Under the pieces are notes generated by a model, which saw only the letters and a list, made by a program, of their open reading frames with translations, did no database searches and was not told the DNA's origin. This document shows, one piece after another, positions 33,740 to 46,563 of a stretch of 64,000 bases of DNA. The stretch covers positions 72,024,357-72,088,356 of the forward strand of contig CM055097.1 of the NCBI GenBank assembly GCA_029204225.1, given 5' to 3'. The translations under genes were made by a program, and so were the position numbers. Positions within the stretch are counted from its first letter, which is position 1. Each line of letters starts with the position of its first letter. This DNA comes from Diphasiastrum complanatum. Taxonomy: Eukaryota; Streptophyta; Lycopodiopsida; Lycopodiales; Lycopodiaceae.

Positions 33740-35240
33740 ATCCCCCACCATCCTACGCATCCACCTCTCAATAGTTTCCTCCTATTGGGCAGTATCCTCC
33801 TATTGGAGAGTGGCAGTATCTTCCGACAAATGCTCAGAGTGATGCCATGCATTACCTCTACACTTCAATCAACAAGTATCAGAATTGCTGGAACTTCTCG
33901 CAAGAGGATAACGTGCAGCTGACAAACAAAGTACAAGAATGGCAATTTTACTCTACGGAATCAAAACAAGAGGTCGCTCAATTAGAAAACAGAGAACGAA
34001 AAATTCATGGTTGACCTCAAAGAGCTGCACCGAATAAACAGGGATGTTCATACATGCTTACAACGTAGGGTTGCTCTCATCAAGACTCTGGAAACATAGT
34101 TAGAAGGTGAACGACGAAGCCATAGGAACTTATAGGCGGCTGTGATGGATAATATTCAACAGATTGATTTCAACCGGTTCCAAGCACCACCCTCAAAGCA
34201 CGCAAGGGGATACTACCACGAACCACGTCACCACCACCAGATGACACACCACTCTCACCACCACATGACCAACCACCTCACCACCTTGAAACACACCCTT
34301 ATTCACCTTCCACTTCTTATCTACTCCGCAAATACCAAACACTTCCCCGTGAACTTTTCACCACCATACCTAACCCTCCACCACCCACACTTACTACAAG
34401 TACACAGGTGCGACACAGAATCACGCCGACGAATCCTAGCCGACAGATGTTAATGTCAGAGGAGTAAAAAGAATATCCATGCATATGCTGGGAGGACAGA
34501 GGCGGATATACTCTTCCCGATTCCATGATCTGTGAGTCTCACAAGCAGAAAGTGTTAGCAGTGGAGCCGCAGCCTCAATGGCGACGTGTTATGATGTTGG
34601 AAAATGCACATGCTTTCGAGAGATACATGGCGGCACCAACTTATATGCGCATCAATCCAACATATTGTCCAATAAGAATTCACACCAGAAAGGACTCCTC
34701 ATAAAATCTATTGGCCAAGTTTAACTAAAGAATTCGAGATTGATGATCCAGCGGCTGATTTTGTGGCCAACTGCAGCTACTTCTATCGGAGACATCACAC
34801 GAACCCAGATCACAATGCTAGATAACATTGCAGATAACTGCGGTCTAATATCATTCCTTTCTACATTGAATTGTTTTTGAGATAGAGATCTATTGCCAAT
34901 AGTCTTGGATCTAAATAAGCCCCTAAGCACACCCATGGATCATATCAATGTGGCAAGTTTTTACTATCGGGCGGCAATCACCAACGAACTTCATGTTGAC
35001 ATGGTTGAATCTTGGTACGAGTACAAATTTTTACAGAATATGCTTGACTACTATAGGCCGAAACCATTTTTGGGCAAAAGTCGATTTGAGCAAATGAAAC
35101 AGATTGGCAAAGAAGTTCATAAAATCTAGGTCGCCATCAATGCAGAGCTGCGGGAAGACCAGGCAAGATAACAGACAGCGGCACTTGGCGTGGGACCGTT
35201 TCCAAAGGAATATTCGAGCCATCCTGAAAATGATACAGAC
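33740..35240 (+). pseudogene. Decayed unrecognised coding element
   Basis: Protein-like segments appear in shifting + frames. The first is YLYTSINKYQNCW...QLTNKVQEW...QEVAQLENRE with a helical, coiled-coil look (33850-34110). A His/Pro-rich stretch follows (34150-34440), then a segment with QWRRVMMLENAHAFERYM (34570-34660), then FLQNMLDYYRPKPFLGKSRF...VAINAELRED (35020-35160). Stops and frameshifts separate them. The layout (coiled coil, proline-rich linker, conserved tail) could be a Gag-like or transposon accessory protein, but I do not recognise the family. A short piece of its end (AAGGAATATTCGAGCCATCCTGA, 35206) recurs at 37417. Confidence 0.4.
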
Positions 35241-35814
35241 TTAAGTTTAGTCTAAGTTAGTTCACTTTAAGTTATTTTAAGTTGTTCATGGTTCATTGGG
35301 GTTTGTCCCATGGAACCTTCGTAATTAAGTTCATAAGAAAGATAGTCATGAGGACCATTGGGGGTTTGTCCCATGGTACCCTTTTTAAGTGAGCACCACT
35401 CAAGTTATATAGGAGTGAGGCGAGTCCATTTTGTCATGAACCTCTTTTGAGCTTAACATACTATCTCTTTTTTTCAAGAGTGTCTCCCCCTTGTGTGTTG
35501 CGTTTGCTCTCACGTTGTATTGTTCATACTCATCTACACCAACTTAAGATTAGGTTTTCTTTCATGTACTCCACATCTTGGTTGGGATAAGCCTCAAGCT
35601 TGTGGCTAGGATTAATTTAGACTTAGGGTTTGCCTCCCTCTAGAAGGGTAAGCCTTAGAGGGGTTAGTCTTTCTTTTTCTAATTGTGTTAGAAGCAAGAG
35701 AAAGAGCATTGCCTAGAGTTGGATCTTGCCCTCAAGAATACTCACCCATGCTATCATGCCCTCTCACATCCTTCTATTCCCAAGCTAGTTGGATCCATAG
35801 TTGGAACGGTGGAT

Positions 35815-36420
35815 GCGGAAGAGCTAACAGTTATAGTGTTGAAAAATTAAGCCAATATATGCAATGTCCTCTTATGTCACATTGGAATATGGCCAAAAGA
35901 GTTCTAGGGTATATCTCATCAATTAGGAATATTGGCATACTTTACAAAGGCACTAATCTTGGCTTAAGAGCCTATAGTGACTCGGATTTTGCAGGTGACA
36001 TAGTGGATTGAAAATCTACAAGTTCATTTGCTACATTCCTTTGTGATGGAGTAGTATCATGGCTTTCTAAAAAGCAAGATACTATTTCATTGTCTTCAAT
36101 CGAATCTGAGTATAAGACCTCTACATCGACATGCAAGGAGGTCTTATGGCTCAAAAGACTATTGGTGGAGCTTCAAGTTATGGAGGCCAAGGGGATACCT
36201 ATGATCTATTGTGAAAGCCAATCAACCCAATCACTTTCCACTAATCTCACATTCCATGCAAGGAGCAAGCATATCGAGATTGCTCATCATTTTGTGAGGG
36301 AGAAGGTGCAAGCCAAAGAAATCAAGTGTGTCTTCATCAATTTGCTTAAATGATTTGTTCACTAAATCCTCGACTAAGGATTCTTTAATTAAGCCAAGAT
36401 CATTACTTGGAGTAATTGAT
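35815..36420 (+). pseudogene. Ty1/copia RNase H and C-terminal scrap
   Basis: Motifs in order: SVEKLSQYMQ, WNMAKRVLGYISS, GILYKGTN, YSDSDFAGD, an in-frame stop, then VSWLSKKQDTISLSSIESEY, EVLWLKRLL, YCESQSTQSLS, FHARSKHIEIAHHFVREKV, and in a shifted frame DLFTKSSTKDS. This is the end of copia RT plus RNase H and the polyprotein C-terminus. Gag, integrase and the RT core are absent. The interval 35240-35815 contains LTR-like GGGGTTTGTCCCATGG words repeated at 35301 and 35370. Confidence 0.88.
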
Positions 36421-37405
<985 letters not shown>

Positions 37406-37464
37406 AGCTGATATTCCAAGGAATATTCTAGCCATCCTGAGGAACATCTTTAAAAATACAAGTA

Positions 37465-38093
37465 ATGTGATTCAAAGTTAAGTGTCAAAATATTGAAAAA
37501 TCTATGTAATGTTGTGAGTATGGGTCCTAAAAATGCCAAAGATGAATTGAGCTCTTTTGGCTTAGTATAGACCCATTTTAGAATAAAATATTCAAGGTAG
37601 GTAGAAGTAGAAACTCGAGCGACCATAGGAATTGCCATTTGTACTTTACATGCCACATTTAATGCATAAAAAGACTATGTGGCACAATTACATAGTGAGG
37701 TGGTTTGGATAAGTCTAGATAGCTTGAGAGGTGGATCCACAACTCCAATTCAACTCAAAGTAGGAGAAGAGTCCATGGATCTATATATATGTGACGTACT
37801 CTCATTGAGAAAATGATGAAATTTGTGTGTAATGCAAATTTGGAGACAAGCTCTTTGTGCCCTCTCTCTCTCCACGAGTTTTGTACTTGCTCTTTTCTCT
37901 CTCTAGCCTAGTAGAGACATTTATGATGCTTTGTCTTATGTTTTGTTGACATATCTTGCTTGTAACACAATAATATTGCTTGTATGATCAGCTTTCCTAT
38001 TGACAACCAATGCTAGTCTGATCTTTATGGTGTTATTATGGTTAGGAGATCAAAAATACATGTGTAGGGCGTCTCGCACGTGTGAATTCAGCA
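37465..38093 (+). repeat. 5' LTR of copia element A (left edge uncertain)
   Basis: The right edge is fixed by the PBS at 38094. The preceding CACGTGTGAATTCAGCA resembles the LTR end of copia B (CACGTGTGAAATTTCACA). A TATA-like CTATATATATG lies near 37780. The left edge has no clear TG inverted match, so 37465 is only a guess, and the missing 3' LTR prevents a check. Confidence 0.5.
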
Positions 38094-38105
38094 TGGTATC
38101 AGAGC
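38094..38105 (+). other. PBS of copia element A, initiator-Met tRNA
   Basis: TGGTATCAGAGC lies immediately after the LTR end, continuing CTACCTAAG as in copia B. The leader from 38106 to 38805 is non-coding. Confidence 0.85.
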
Positions 38106-38805
38106 CTACCTAAGTTTCACAAGCAAATCTAATCAAAAAGTTTGTAGATGTGATCAGATTTCAAGCTAGGAATTGTCTAGATTCTACCTTCTAGCTAGTT
38201 TGCAGTTTTCTTGTGATTCTAAGCTATAAACCACATTGAATGGGCCAGATCAGGTACTATACGGAATTTCAGGTGCTGGCACATGTGAAATCTGCCCATT
38301 TTCAGATTGATGGTTCTCTCTCACCTCATATCCAAATTTCAAGCAAATTAGCCCACTAGGAAGCTAGAAATGTGTAGAATCTGATGCAATTTGAATCATG
38401 ACAGTTGGATAATCATAAGTTATAAGCTTTTGAAGAGTCGTAGGTAGGGCTTCTAGACCTGTGGCAAATCGTGTGTACATGTCATTTATTGCTTGATTGA
38501 TCACAAAAATCATCCAGAAGCTACATAATCTCATCTATATGTGATTTAGACAAAACTTATAGGTTCTAGGCAAATTGTTTCATACAAATAGATTGTATTT
38601 GAGTCAATTTGACATTCTTGGAATATTTCAAATGTGTGAAATTCAGAGAACCATAACTTTTGCCATACTTCATCTTTTTTGATGATTCAAATCTTGTTTT
38701 AGAGAGATTGTCAAGCTAGTGAGATCTATCTCATAGTTTTTTGCTAAGTCTTACATAGGATTTGATTTTGTACCCTTGATTGGTTCCTATAGTGAGAAGA
38801 TAAGC

Positions 38806-41800
38806 AATTCTTTCATCCATCTTTTTTTATTTCCATCATTCTTTATGACTTCAATGGGTGTCTTTCTATTAGAAGCAAGTGAAAGATTGTCAACCTCCAA
38901 TTACTCAATTTGGAAGGTTAGAATGGAATCTGTCTTATTACTACAAGATGTGATGGATATTGTACTTGGCATTGAAGAAGAACCACAAATTCCTCAAGAA
39001 ATTCCAAAGTACAAAAAGAGAGCCAGGATGGCTCTGCATTGTATTAAGATGAATGTCTCAAATGACATCTTAAGAGAAATTGGTGCTTGTACTAATGCCA
39101 AAGATGCTTGGGATACCATAAAGTCTATCTATGAGGCAAAAATATACTTCTAGACTTCTAACACTAAGAAACCAAATTTTTTAAAATGTACAGAGAAGTG
39201 ATGAATGTGCTTCATCTTATGTAATGAGAGTTAAAGACCTCCATAGAGAATTGTCATGCATAGGAGACTCCATCAACCAAAATAAACTTGTTCAAGTCAT
39301 ATTTAATGGGTTAAAGGAGGAATATGACAACCTTGTTCAGAGTTATGCCATTAAGGAGGAGCTACCAAGTTTGGAAGCACTCCAAAGTGTGCTCATTTCT
39401 GAAGAATCAAGAAAAGAGTATAAACTCTTGAAAATGGAGAGACTGTCTCTCAACATTAATGGTAAAGCTCTCTTTACCAAAGACAAGCACAAGACAAGAA
39501 GTAAGAATCAACACCAATCCTCTTCAAGCAAGAACAATCTTATTTCCAAGGAGAAAGGAGATGAGGATGAGTCCTCTCAAGCTTCCACATCCAAGAAGAA
39601 GAAGAAAAACATCAAGTGTTTCTTTTGTGGCAAGAAGGGGCATTATGCCACCAATTGCTTCAAGAAGAAGAGTCAATTCAAGCAAGCCAACATTTCTAAT
39701 GAAGAGAAGGAAGATGCTCATGCAAGTGATGGAGAGGGATCTCTTATGGTTTCGAGTTTTTCTTCATCACCTTTCAAGAAGGATGGTTCGTGGTATATCG
39801 ACAGTGGAGCTTCCTCACATATGTGTAGCTCCAAGTATTATTTTTCATCCATGTCACCTTATGAAGGAGCCAAGAAGTCCATCTACACAACAAATGATCA
39901 TGAGTGTGCTATTGAAGGCATAAGGACCATTCCCTTAAAGCTTTCTCCATCAAAATTTCTTTTTCTGTCTAATGTACTTTTTGTTTCCAAGTTAACAGAA
40001 AATCTTATTAGTGTTGGGAAATTGTTTGATAGTGGACTAGATGTGAATTTCAATGTTGATACATGTACAATCAAGAAGCATGATGAGATCCTTGCATTTG
40101 GGTCTAGATATGGTGGAATCTACAAGCTTGACCCAAAGAGTATGCTAACTCTTGTGATAGTGCTTTTGCTACTCATATGTCTTTGGAGGAACTATGGCAT
40201 AGAAGGTTGGGACATCCTAACTATAATTCTATGGCGTCCATGGTCAAAAAAACCAAAGTTATTGGCTTGCCTAATTTTATCTCCAAGAATTTCAAGCCAT
40301 GTGAGGCTTGTGCCATATCTAAGTCTCATAAGAAGCCTTTTTCAAAGTCATCTATCAAGACTACACAACCATTGCAGCTCATACACTCGGATGTGCACTT
40401 ATCATCTTCAAAGAGCAAGGGTGGTGCTACTTGCTTTGTAACTTTCATTAATGATTTCACTAGATTTACTTGGGTATATCTTCTAGCTTCAAAATCTATG
40501 GTGTTTGACTGTTTTCTAAAGCTCAAAGCTCTAGTTGAAAAGCAATTTTCTCACAAAATCAACATTCTTAGAAGTGATCGAGGTGGTGAGTACACTTCCA
40601 GTTAATTTCATGATTATTGTGAGCTTCAAGGCATTAAAAGGGAGTTTTCTTGTGCATATACACCATCTCAAAATCGGGTGGCTAAAAGAAAGAATAGAAC
40701 ATTGTGTGAATGTGCCAAAACCATCAGAATTGAGGCATCTTTGCCCAAAGACTTTTGGGGTGAGGCTATCAATTTTTCAAACTATCTTTGCAATAGACTC
40801 CCTCATGTTGCACTTGGAGGAAAGTCACCATATGAAGCACTCTATTTGAAGAAACCTAAGGTTGAACACCTTAGAGTATTTGGATGCATATGCTTTGTCC
40901 ATATTCCCCTGGAAACGAGAAAGAAGGATGATCCTTGTGCAAGCAAAGGTGTAATGGTTGGATATTCATCCAACAAGAAAGCCTATCAAATCTACATGCT
41001 CTCTACCTCTAAAGTAATTGATAGTAGAGATGTAGTTTTTCTTGAAGAAAAAAAGTCCAATATTGGAGGGGCCGAGATCAAGCAACCTCAAAATCTATCA
41101 CCTATTGTTATTGAAGACAATCAACATATGGAGGAGTCAAGATTTGAAGATGGAAGTCCTCGGATTTTCACTCCTAGAAGATCCATAAGGAAGAGATCTG
41201 AGCCCAAGAGGCTCACTTATGATAACAGAGGAAAACAAGTGGATCTTGATTCCACTTATGCTTATTTTGTTTCTCATGAGGAGCCCAAAGATGTTCAAGA
41301 AGCCCTCAATACCAAGGAGTGGTATGAGGCCATGAAGATTGAATATGATGCCTTGATGACCAACCACACATGGGAGCTAGTGGATCCACCACCTTACATG
41401 CATATCATTGGATGCAAGTGGGTGTTCAAGATTAAGTACAATCATGATGGTTCCATCAACAAGTACAAGGCAAGATTATGTGCTAAAGGCTTTGCACAAA
41501 TATATGGCCTTGACTATGAAGAAACCTTTGCTCCTGTAGCAAAGATGGTGACAAATAGAATCATAATCTCTCTTGCCTTATTTTTTAAGTGAAAACTGTT
41601 TCAACTTGATGTCTGAAATGCTTTTTTGAATGGCTATCTTGAGGAGGAAATATACATGGAACAACCTCAAGGATTTATCAAGGATAAATCTAAGGTGTGT
41701 TTGCTATTTAGAAGTCTTTATGGTTTAAAGCAAGCACCTAGATCATGGTATTCAAGACTCAACAACTTTCTACTTTCATTAGGATTTGTGCTTAGTGACT

Positions 41801-42415
41801 ATGATCCTTCTATGTACTTAAAATTTTGATGGTAGTAATATTGTCATTCTCCTAATCTATGTAGATGACATTATTCTTAGTGGAAGTTGTTTGATGCTAG
41901 TTCAAGAAATCAAAGATGCATTAGGAAAAGAATTTAAAATGCAAGATCTAGGAGAGATCCATTACATTTTGGGCCTTGAGATTGATTTTCATGAAGAGTA
42001 TGCTTTTATTTGTCAATCTAGATATGTCTTTTCTATGTTGAGAAAATTCAATATGCAAAGTTGTAAAGGCATAGATACTCCCATGGAGAAACATGTAAAA
42101 GATCCTATTAAAGGTGATGAAAGATCCTTCGAGGACATCACACTTTGTAGGAGTCTTATAGGCTTTTTAATTTGGCTTACGATCACTAGACCCGATTTGA
42201 GCTATTGTGTGCACAAATTGAGTCAATTTATGCAAGATCCCAAGATTCAACATTGATGGCCAAGAGAGCTCTAAGATATGTATCTTCTACTCAAGATTAT
42301 GGTTTATTATACAAGAATGAAGATCTAACCATTGTTGGCTATTCATATTTCGATTTTTCAAGTGATAAAATGGATCAGAAGTCCATTAATGCGTATATTA
42401 TCTTTCTTGGAGGCA
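38806..42415 (+). pseudogene. Ty1/copia element A polyprotein, 3'-truncated
   Basis: Gag: ERLSTSNYSIWKVRM and KKRARMALHCIK (38880-39130); a frame break near 39150; a zinc knuckle CFFCGKKGHYATNC (39618-39659). Protease: WYIDSGASSHM (39792-39824). Pre-integrase: LWHRRLGHPN (40191). Integrase: IHSDVH, RSDRGGEY, a stop at 40603, then NRVAKRKNRT, where lysine replaces the usual catalytic glutamate (40684-40686). RT: KARLCAKGFAQ (41467), [18 protein letters not shown] (41625), [12 protein letters not shown], a one-base insertion near 41829, YVDDIIL (about 41860). The RNase H start ends near 42415 and no 3' LTR follows. It is the same family as copia B and is inactive. Confidence 0.93.
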
Positions 42416-42517
42416 ATCTTGAGCACGGTCTCCCCATTTAATTACAGACAATATTTGTCTAAACTCGCCTCCTAAAACAACTGGTATCCCACCGAACGTA
42501 AAATTGCTCGACCAATG

Positions 42518-42662
42518 TGAAAATTTTCAAATGAGCATAGAGAAAGAAAAGAGAATCTAGGTGGCCAATGTATTTTGCATTTTAGCACACTCACTCTCTT
42601 CTTCATACATAAAAGTTCAAGCACACGCTTGCCTCCAACGTGAACCCCATGTCTACTCTATG
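42518..42662 (-). repeat. Terminal fragment of the 26.26 kb repeat unit
   Basis: The - strand starts AGTAGACATGGGGTTCACGTT and is collinear with 26257-26421, ending at AAATTTTCACATTGG. Both copies share the AGAGTAGACATGGGG edge, which suggests a real element terminus. The ~100 bases between it and the truncated copia A are unidentified. Confidence 0.75.
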
Positions 42663-43080
42663 TGGTGACCTCACAAGGGCCGAATATCAGGTTTTTTTTT
42701 ATGATCATCTTTGAAAATTTTAGGGTATCAAAAAAATTTATGAGCATAATTGAGCAAAATTCAAAAGTTGTATAAAAAAAAAAATCTTTCAAGAGCACTT
42801 TCAAGTTTACGACAATTTATAAGCTTTGACGGGAAAATGTTTCATAGACTTCAAAAAATGATTAACAAAAAAATTAAGCCAATTTCTAAGTTGTCTACAT
42901 ATTAATTTTGTTTGTCCAAATTTTTCTTTTGTATGAGCCATGATTTTAGAACAATGAAAGGCAAAACTCATCAACTCAAGATAAACAATACAATGTAACT
43001 CTCATAATTTTTGTAAGCAGCGATGACACACATGTATATATGTACACACAAATGCACACGCACACGCATGCGCGCAGAAC

Positions 43081-43206
<126 letters not shown>

Positions 43207-43536
43207 TATCAATGCTCCATGAAAACCCGTTCTGTACCATTTTTACTATACGAAATAGTTTCAAACCATGGAACCCGATATTGTTAATTTTGTTTTCTTC
43301 TAAAAATTTTCTAAAATGGCCAAAAACAATACCAGGCTAGTCTGCATAGTATTGGGCCGCAAAACAAAAAAAATGGCCTAAAACCCCCAAAAATGGACTT
43401 TTACACCTTTTCTGAGTTTTTAGGCCATTTTTTGAGGCCCTATTGTGCGGTTTTTAACTACATAGAGTGTACCAATACTATCTTGGAAACTTTTTGAGCA
43501 ATTCATTTTATGGAACTTAGCAAAACTGGTTCCATG

Positions 43537-43593
<57 letters not shown>

Positions 43594-43603
43594 AAACACA
43601 TAT

Positions 43604-43645
<42 letters not shown>
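43537..43645 (+). repeat. (TA)n followed by (GT)n compound microsatellite
   Basis: A TA run (43537-43590) is followed after 14 bases by a GT run (43605-43645). Together with the AC tract about 330 bp upstream, the AC and GT runs are mutually complementary. Confidence 0.97.
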
Positions 43646-43646
<1 letters not shown>

Positions 43647-43969
43647 TTGCAAGGTCCTTTCTAGACCTTCCTTTGGAATCTGATCTAAAAAATTCCATTA
43701 GGGTTTTTTCGAACACTAATATTTTTCATTTTGTTTTTTGTTTTTTTGTTTTTCAAGTTTTAATTGTCATAATGCTTGCAAATTTGAAAAAAATAAGTAA
43801 TTTGAGTATCTTAAATATGTTATATGTGTTGTTGTTTCTTTAATATTTTTCAGTTAAATAAATAAATAATTAAACAAGCGCTATTGAACGCCCATTTCAA
43901 AAAGCAGATGCAGCTACTTTTAGACATGCATTGCTACAATAAACATTTAATTTTTTATTTATTCATGTA

Positions 43970-44211
43970 GTGGGTGTAAGTGCCATGTTAGCAGCATGTA
44001 ATAGATTGAGTCGAGACAACCGACTTGTAATGGGGATTGTCGCACAATGCGTTAGTTCACCTAAAAAATTAGTATTGTATAAATGTACCATTCTTTGGTT
44101 CACCGAGTTAATAAGAGTTTTGGAGTTTGGTGTGTGCCTTCTCTATAAAGTTTGTTTGTCTGTTTGATTGATAGCAATTAAATCTATATTATGCTAACAC
44201 GGTATTAGAGC
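43970..44211 (+). repeat. Possible decayed copia LTR end with degenerate PBS
   Basis: CACGGTATTAGAGCCTC (44199-44215) is two changes from the TGGTATCAGAGCC PBS. It is preceded by a TATA-like CTATAAAG (44142) and by TGCTAACA. No edges or partner LTR were found. From 44212 to 44790 nothing else is identified. Confidence 0.35.
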
Positions 44212-44787
44212 CTCATTCAGGTGTAGATCGGTACTATAGTCAAATTCAGATCGAGTTTGATAAACCAAGTGGGTTTACTGATTGACCATTAGTTTGGATA
44301 ATTTAACTCATTCCACAACTATGGTGAGTCAAACTAGTTAAAAAAATAGTCAATATTATGCCTAGAGACCAATTGAGCCTTACCACTATATTAGAGAGCG
44401 TCAATTTTGGCCAAGAATTGTGTGCACAACATAGACTATATATATGGGAGTTTTTTAGATGATGGACAATCATTATCATAGCAATTGATGAAATGTCAAT
44501 TATGTCAGATAGGCGGTAGCAAGACGATCTTGGGGAAGTGAGTATTGGCAAGTGAAACCATAGAAAAAGGTGGAGGAAAGCCTAGAAAGGTTTTGTTTTG
44601 AAGTAGCCATGGTTTCTATCTAGCAAAAAATGGATCTTGAGCTATAGCTATAGGAGACATTTTATGATGCTCTAAATCACTAGCTATAGGTGGCCTATTG
44701 CTGTGAGATTGTTTTTAATCAGCCGTTCAAAGTCGTGGAGAAAAAAAGTTGTGAAAGTATTTTTTCAATTAACCATAGCTAGGGAAT

Positions 44788-44945
<158 letters not shown>

Positions 44946-44959
44946 TTGCGCATGCAACT

Positions 44960-45663
44960 TGTGAAAATCATAAAAAGTTATCTATCATAGCTTTAGGGGT
45001 TTCCTAAGTTTTTATGTCAAGCACCTTTGTGTAGAAGTGTGATAGGGCAAAAAATTGGCATAGATGGCAAATTGGTCAAATCCACATGTAATGCCACTAT
45101 TGAGCCAAAAGTAATTTGTGATGCAATCTTAAGCTAGGTAGGCTTGTAAATAGGATTGTGACACTTGTGTTAATGTAATTTGATGAGTGATCAAGTCAAA
45201 GTGCTGGCTTTGGTCAAGCGGTCCAATAGAATTGCAAGATGGATGCATCACTCATCCAATACCGTCAGAAAGGCTAGGATTAGGGGTCCAATAACATGCA
45301 AGGAAGGATCTCCACAAGTTTCATACATAATCTTTTTTCCAATCATAATGCATGTTGAGTTTTTGAGTCAAACTTGAGTTTTTTGGATTTTGCTTGTATT
45401 ACACACTCTCTCTACCTGAGGCCAAATTTGCTCTATTCTCTCTCTACCCGAGGAGAGGAGCTTAATTTTACTTAGTCTTTTCAAAGATCACTTTCTTACA
45501 TGTGAAAGTACTTTGGTTATCAATACATGCATCTATCTTTGCCTCTATGCCTTAGGTTTTTGATCTAGATCTTGGAATTCAATCTAGTATTGATCAATAA
45601 GTGCATAAGCTTGCTTAGGAGATCACACACATTAGGACATTCCCACACGTGTGAAATTTCACA
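44960..45663 (+). repeat. 5' LTR of copia B
   Basis: 704 bp, with TGTGAAA at the start and TTTCACA at the end. It contains ~263 bp (about 45110-45372) absent from the 3' LTR. The two versions differ exactly between TTGAGCCAAA and TTGAGTCAAA, a short direct repeat. Confidence 0.88.
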
Positions 45664-45675
45664 TGGTATCAGAGC
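45664..45675 (+). other. PBS of copia B, initiator-Met tRNA
   Basis: TGGTATCAGAGC directly follows the LTR end TTTCACA. Confidence 0.88.
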
Positions 45676-46375
45676 CCCTACCTAAGTGTTTGATGCTTGT
45701 TTCATCCAAAGTTCCAAAAGTTTCTTGAAAATCTAGATCTAGAGAGACTAGTTTGCATCTCCCATGCTATCTCAAGCAAAATTAGATCAAAAGGGTTCAT
45801 AATCATAAGGATTGCATCATTTCTAATATTGTACGGATTTTACTGCTCAGACACGTGTGAAGGACAACCCAATTAAATTTGGTGGTTCTCTTCCATGTGT
45901 GATCCAATATAGGTGCTTGATAGCTAGTTTCAAAGCTATTTGAGTCTAGTTTGTGTAGCAATTGACTTCATAGTGATTGGATCTCCCAACCAAAAGTTAT
46001 AGTTAATTGAATCAAGGTGGGTAGGGCACCCAACTTGGTTGGACACTTTTACTTTTGACTCTATCATGCTTGTTTGTTCAAAAATCTCAATTCTAGGCTT
46101 GCCAATCACATTTTCTTGAGATCTAGTTATCAATTTGAAGTCATAGCCACATTCTTTCATACAATTGGCTTGCATTTGAGTGATTTGTGGTTTCTTGGAG
46201 TGTTTCACATGTGCCAAAGATTGCTTGACCCAAACGCTTGACCTAAACTTAGCCCATACTTCATGAGTTGATGTGAGAGTGATCTAGATCAAGAGAGATT
46301 GGAAAAGCTAGTGAGGTCCATATCTCACTTTGTTGCAAGATCTTGCATAGGAGTTGGTAACACACCCTTATTGAA

Positions 46376-46526
<151 letters not shown>

Positions 46527-46563
46527 CTTTCTTGTCCAATTCACAAGGAGTCTTCAATACTAC

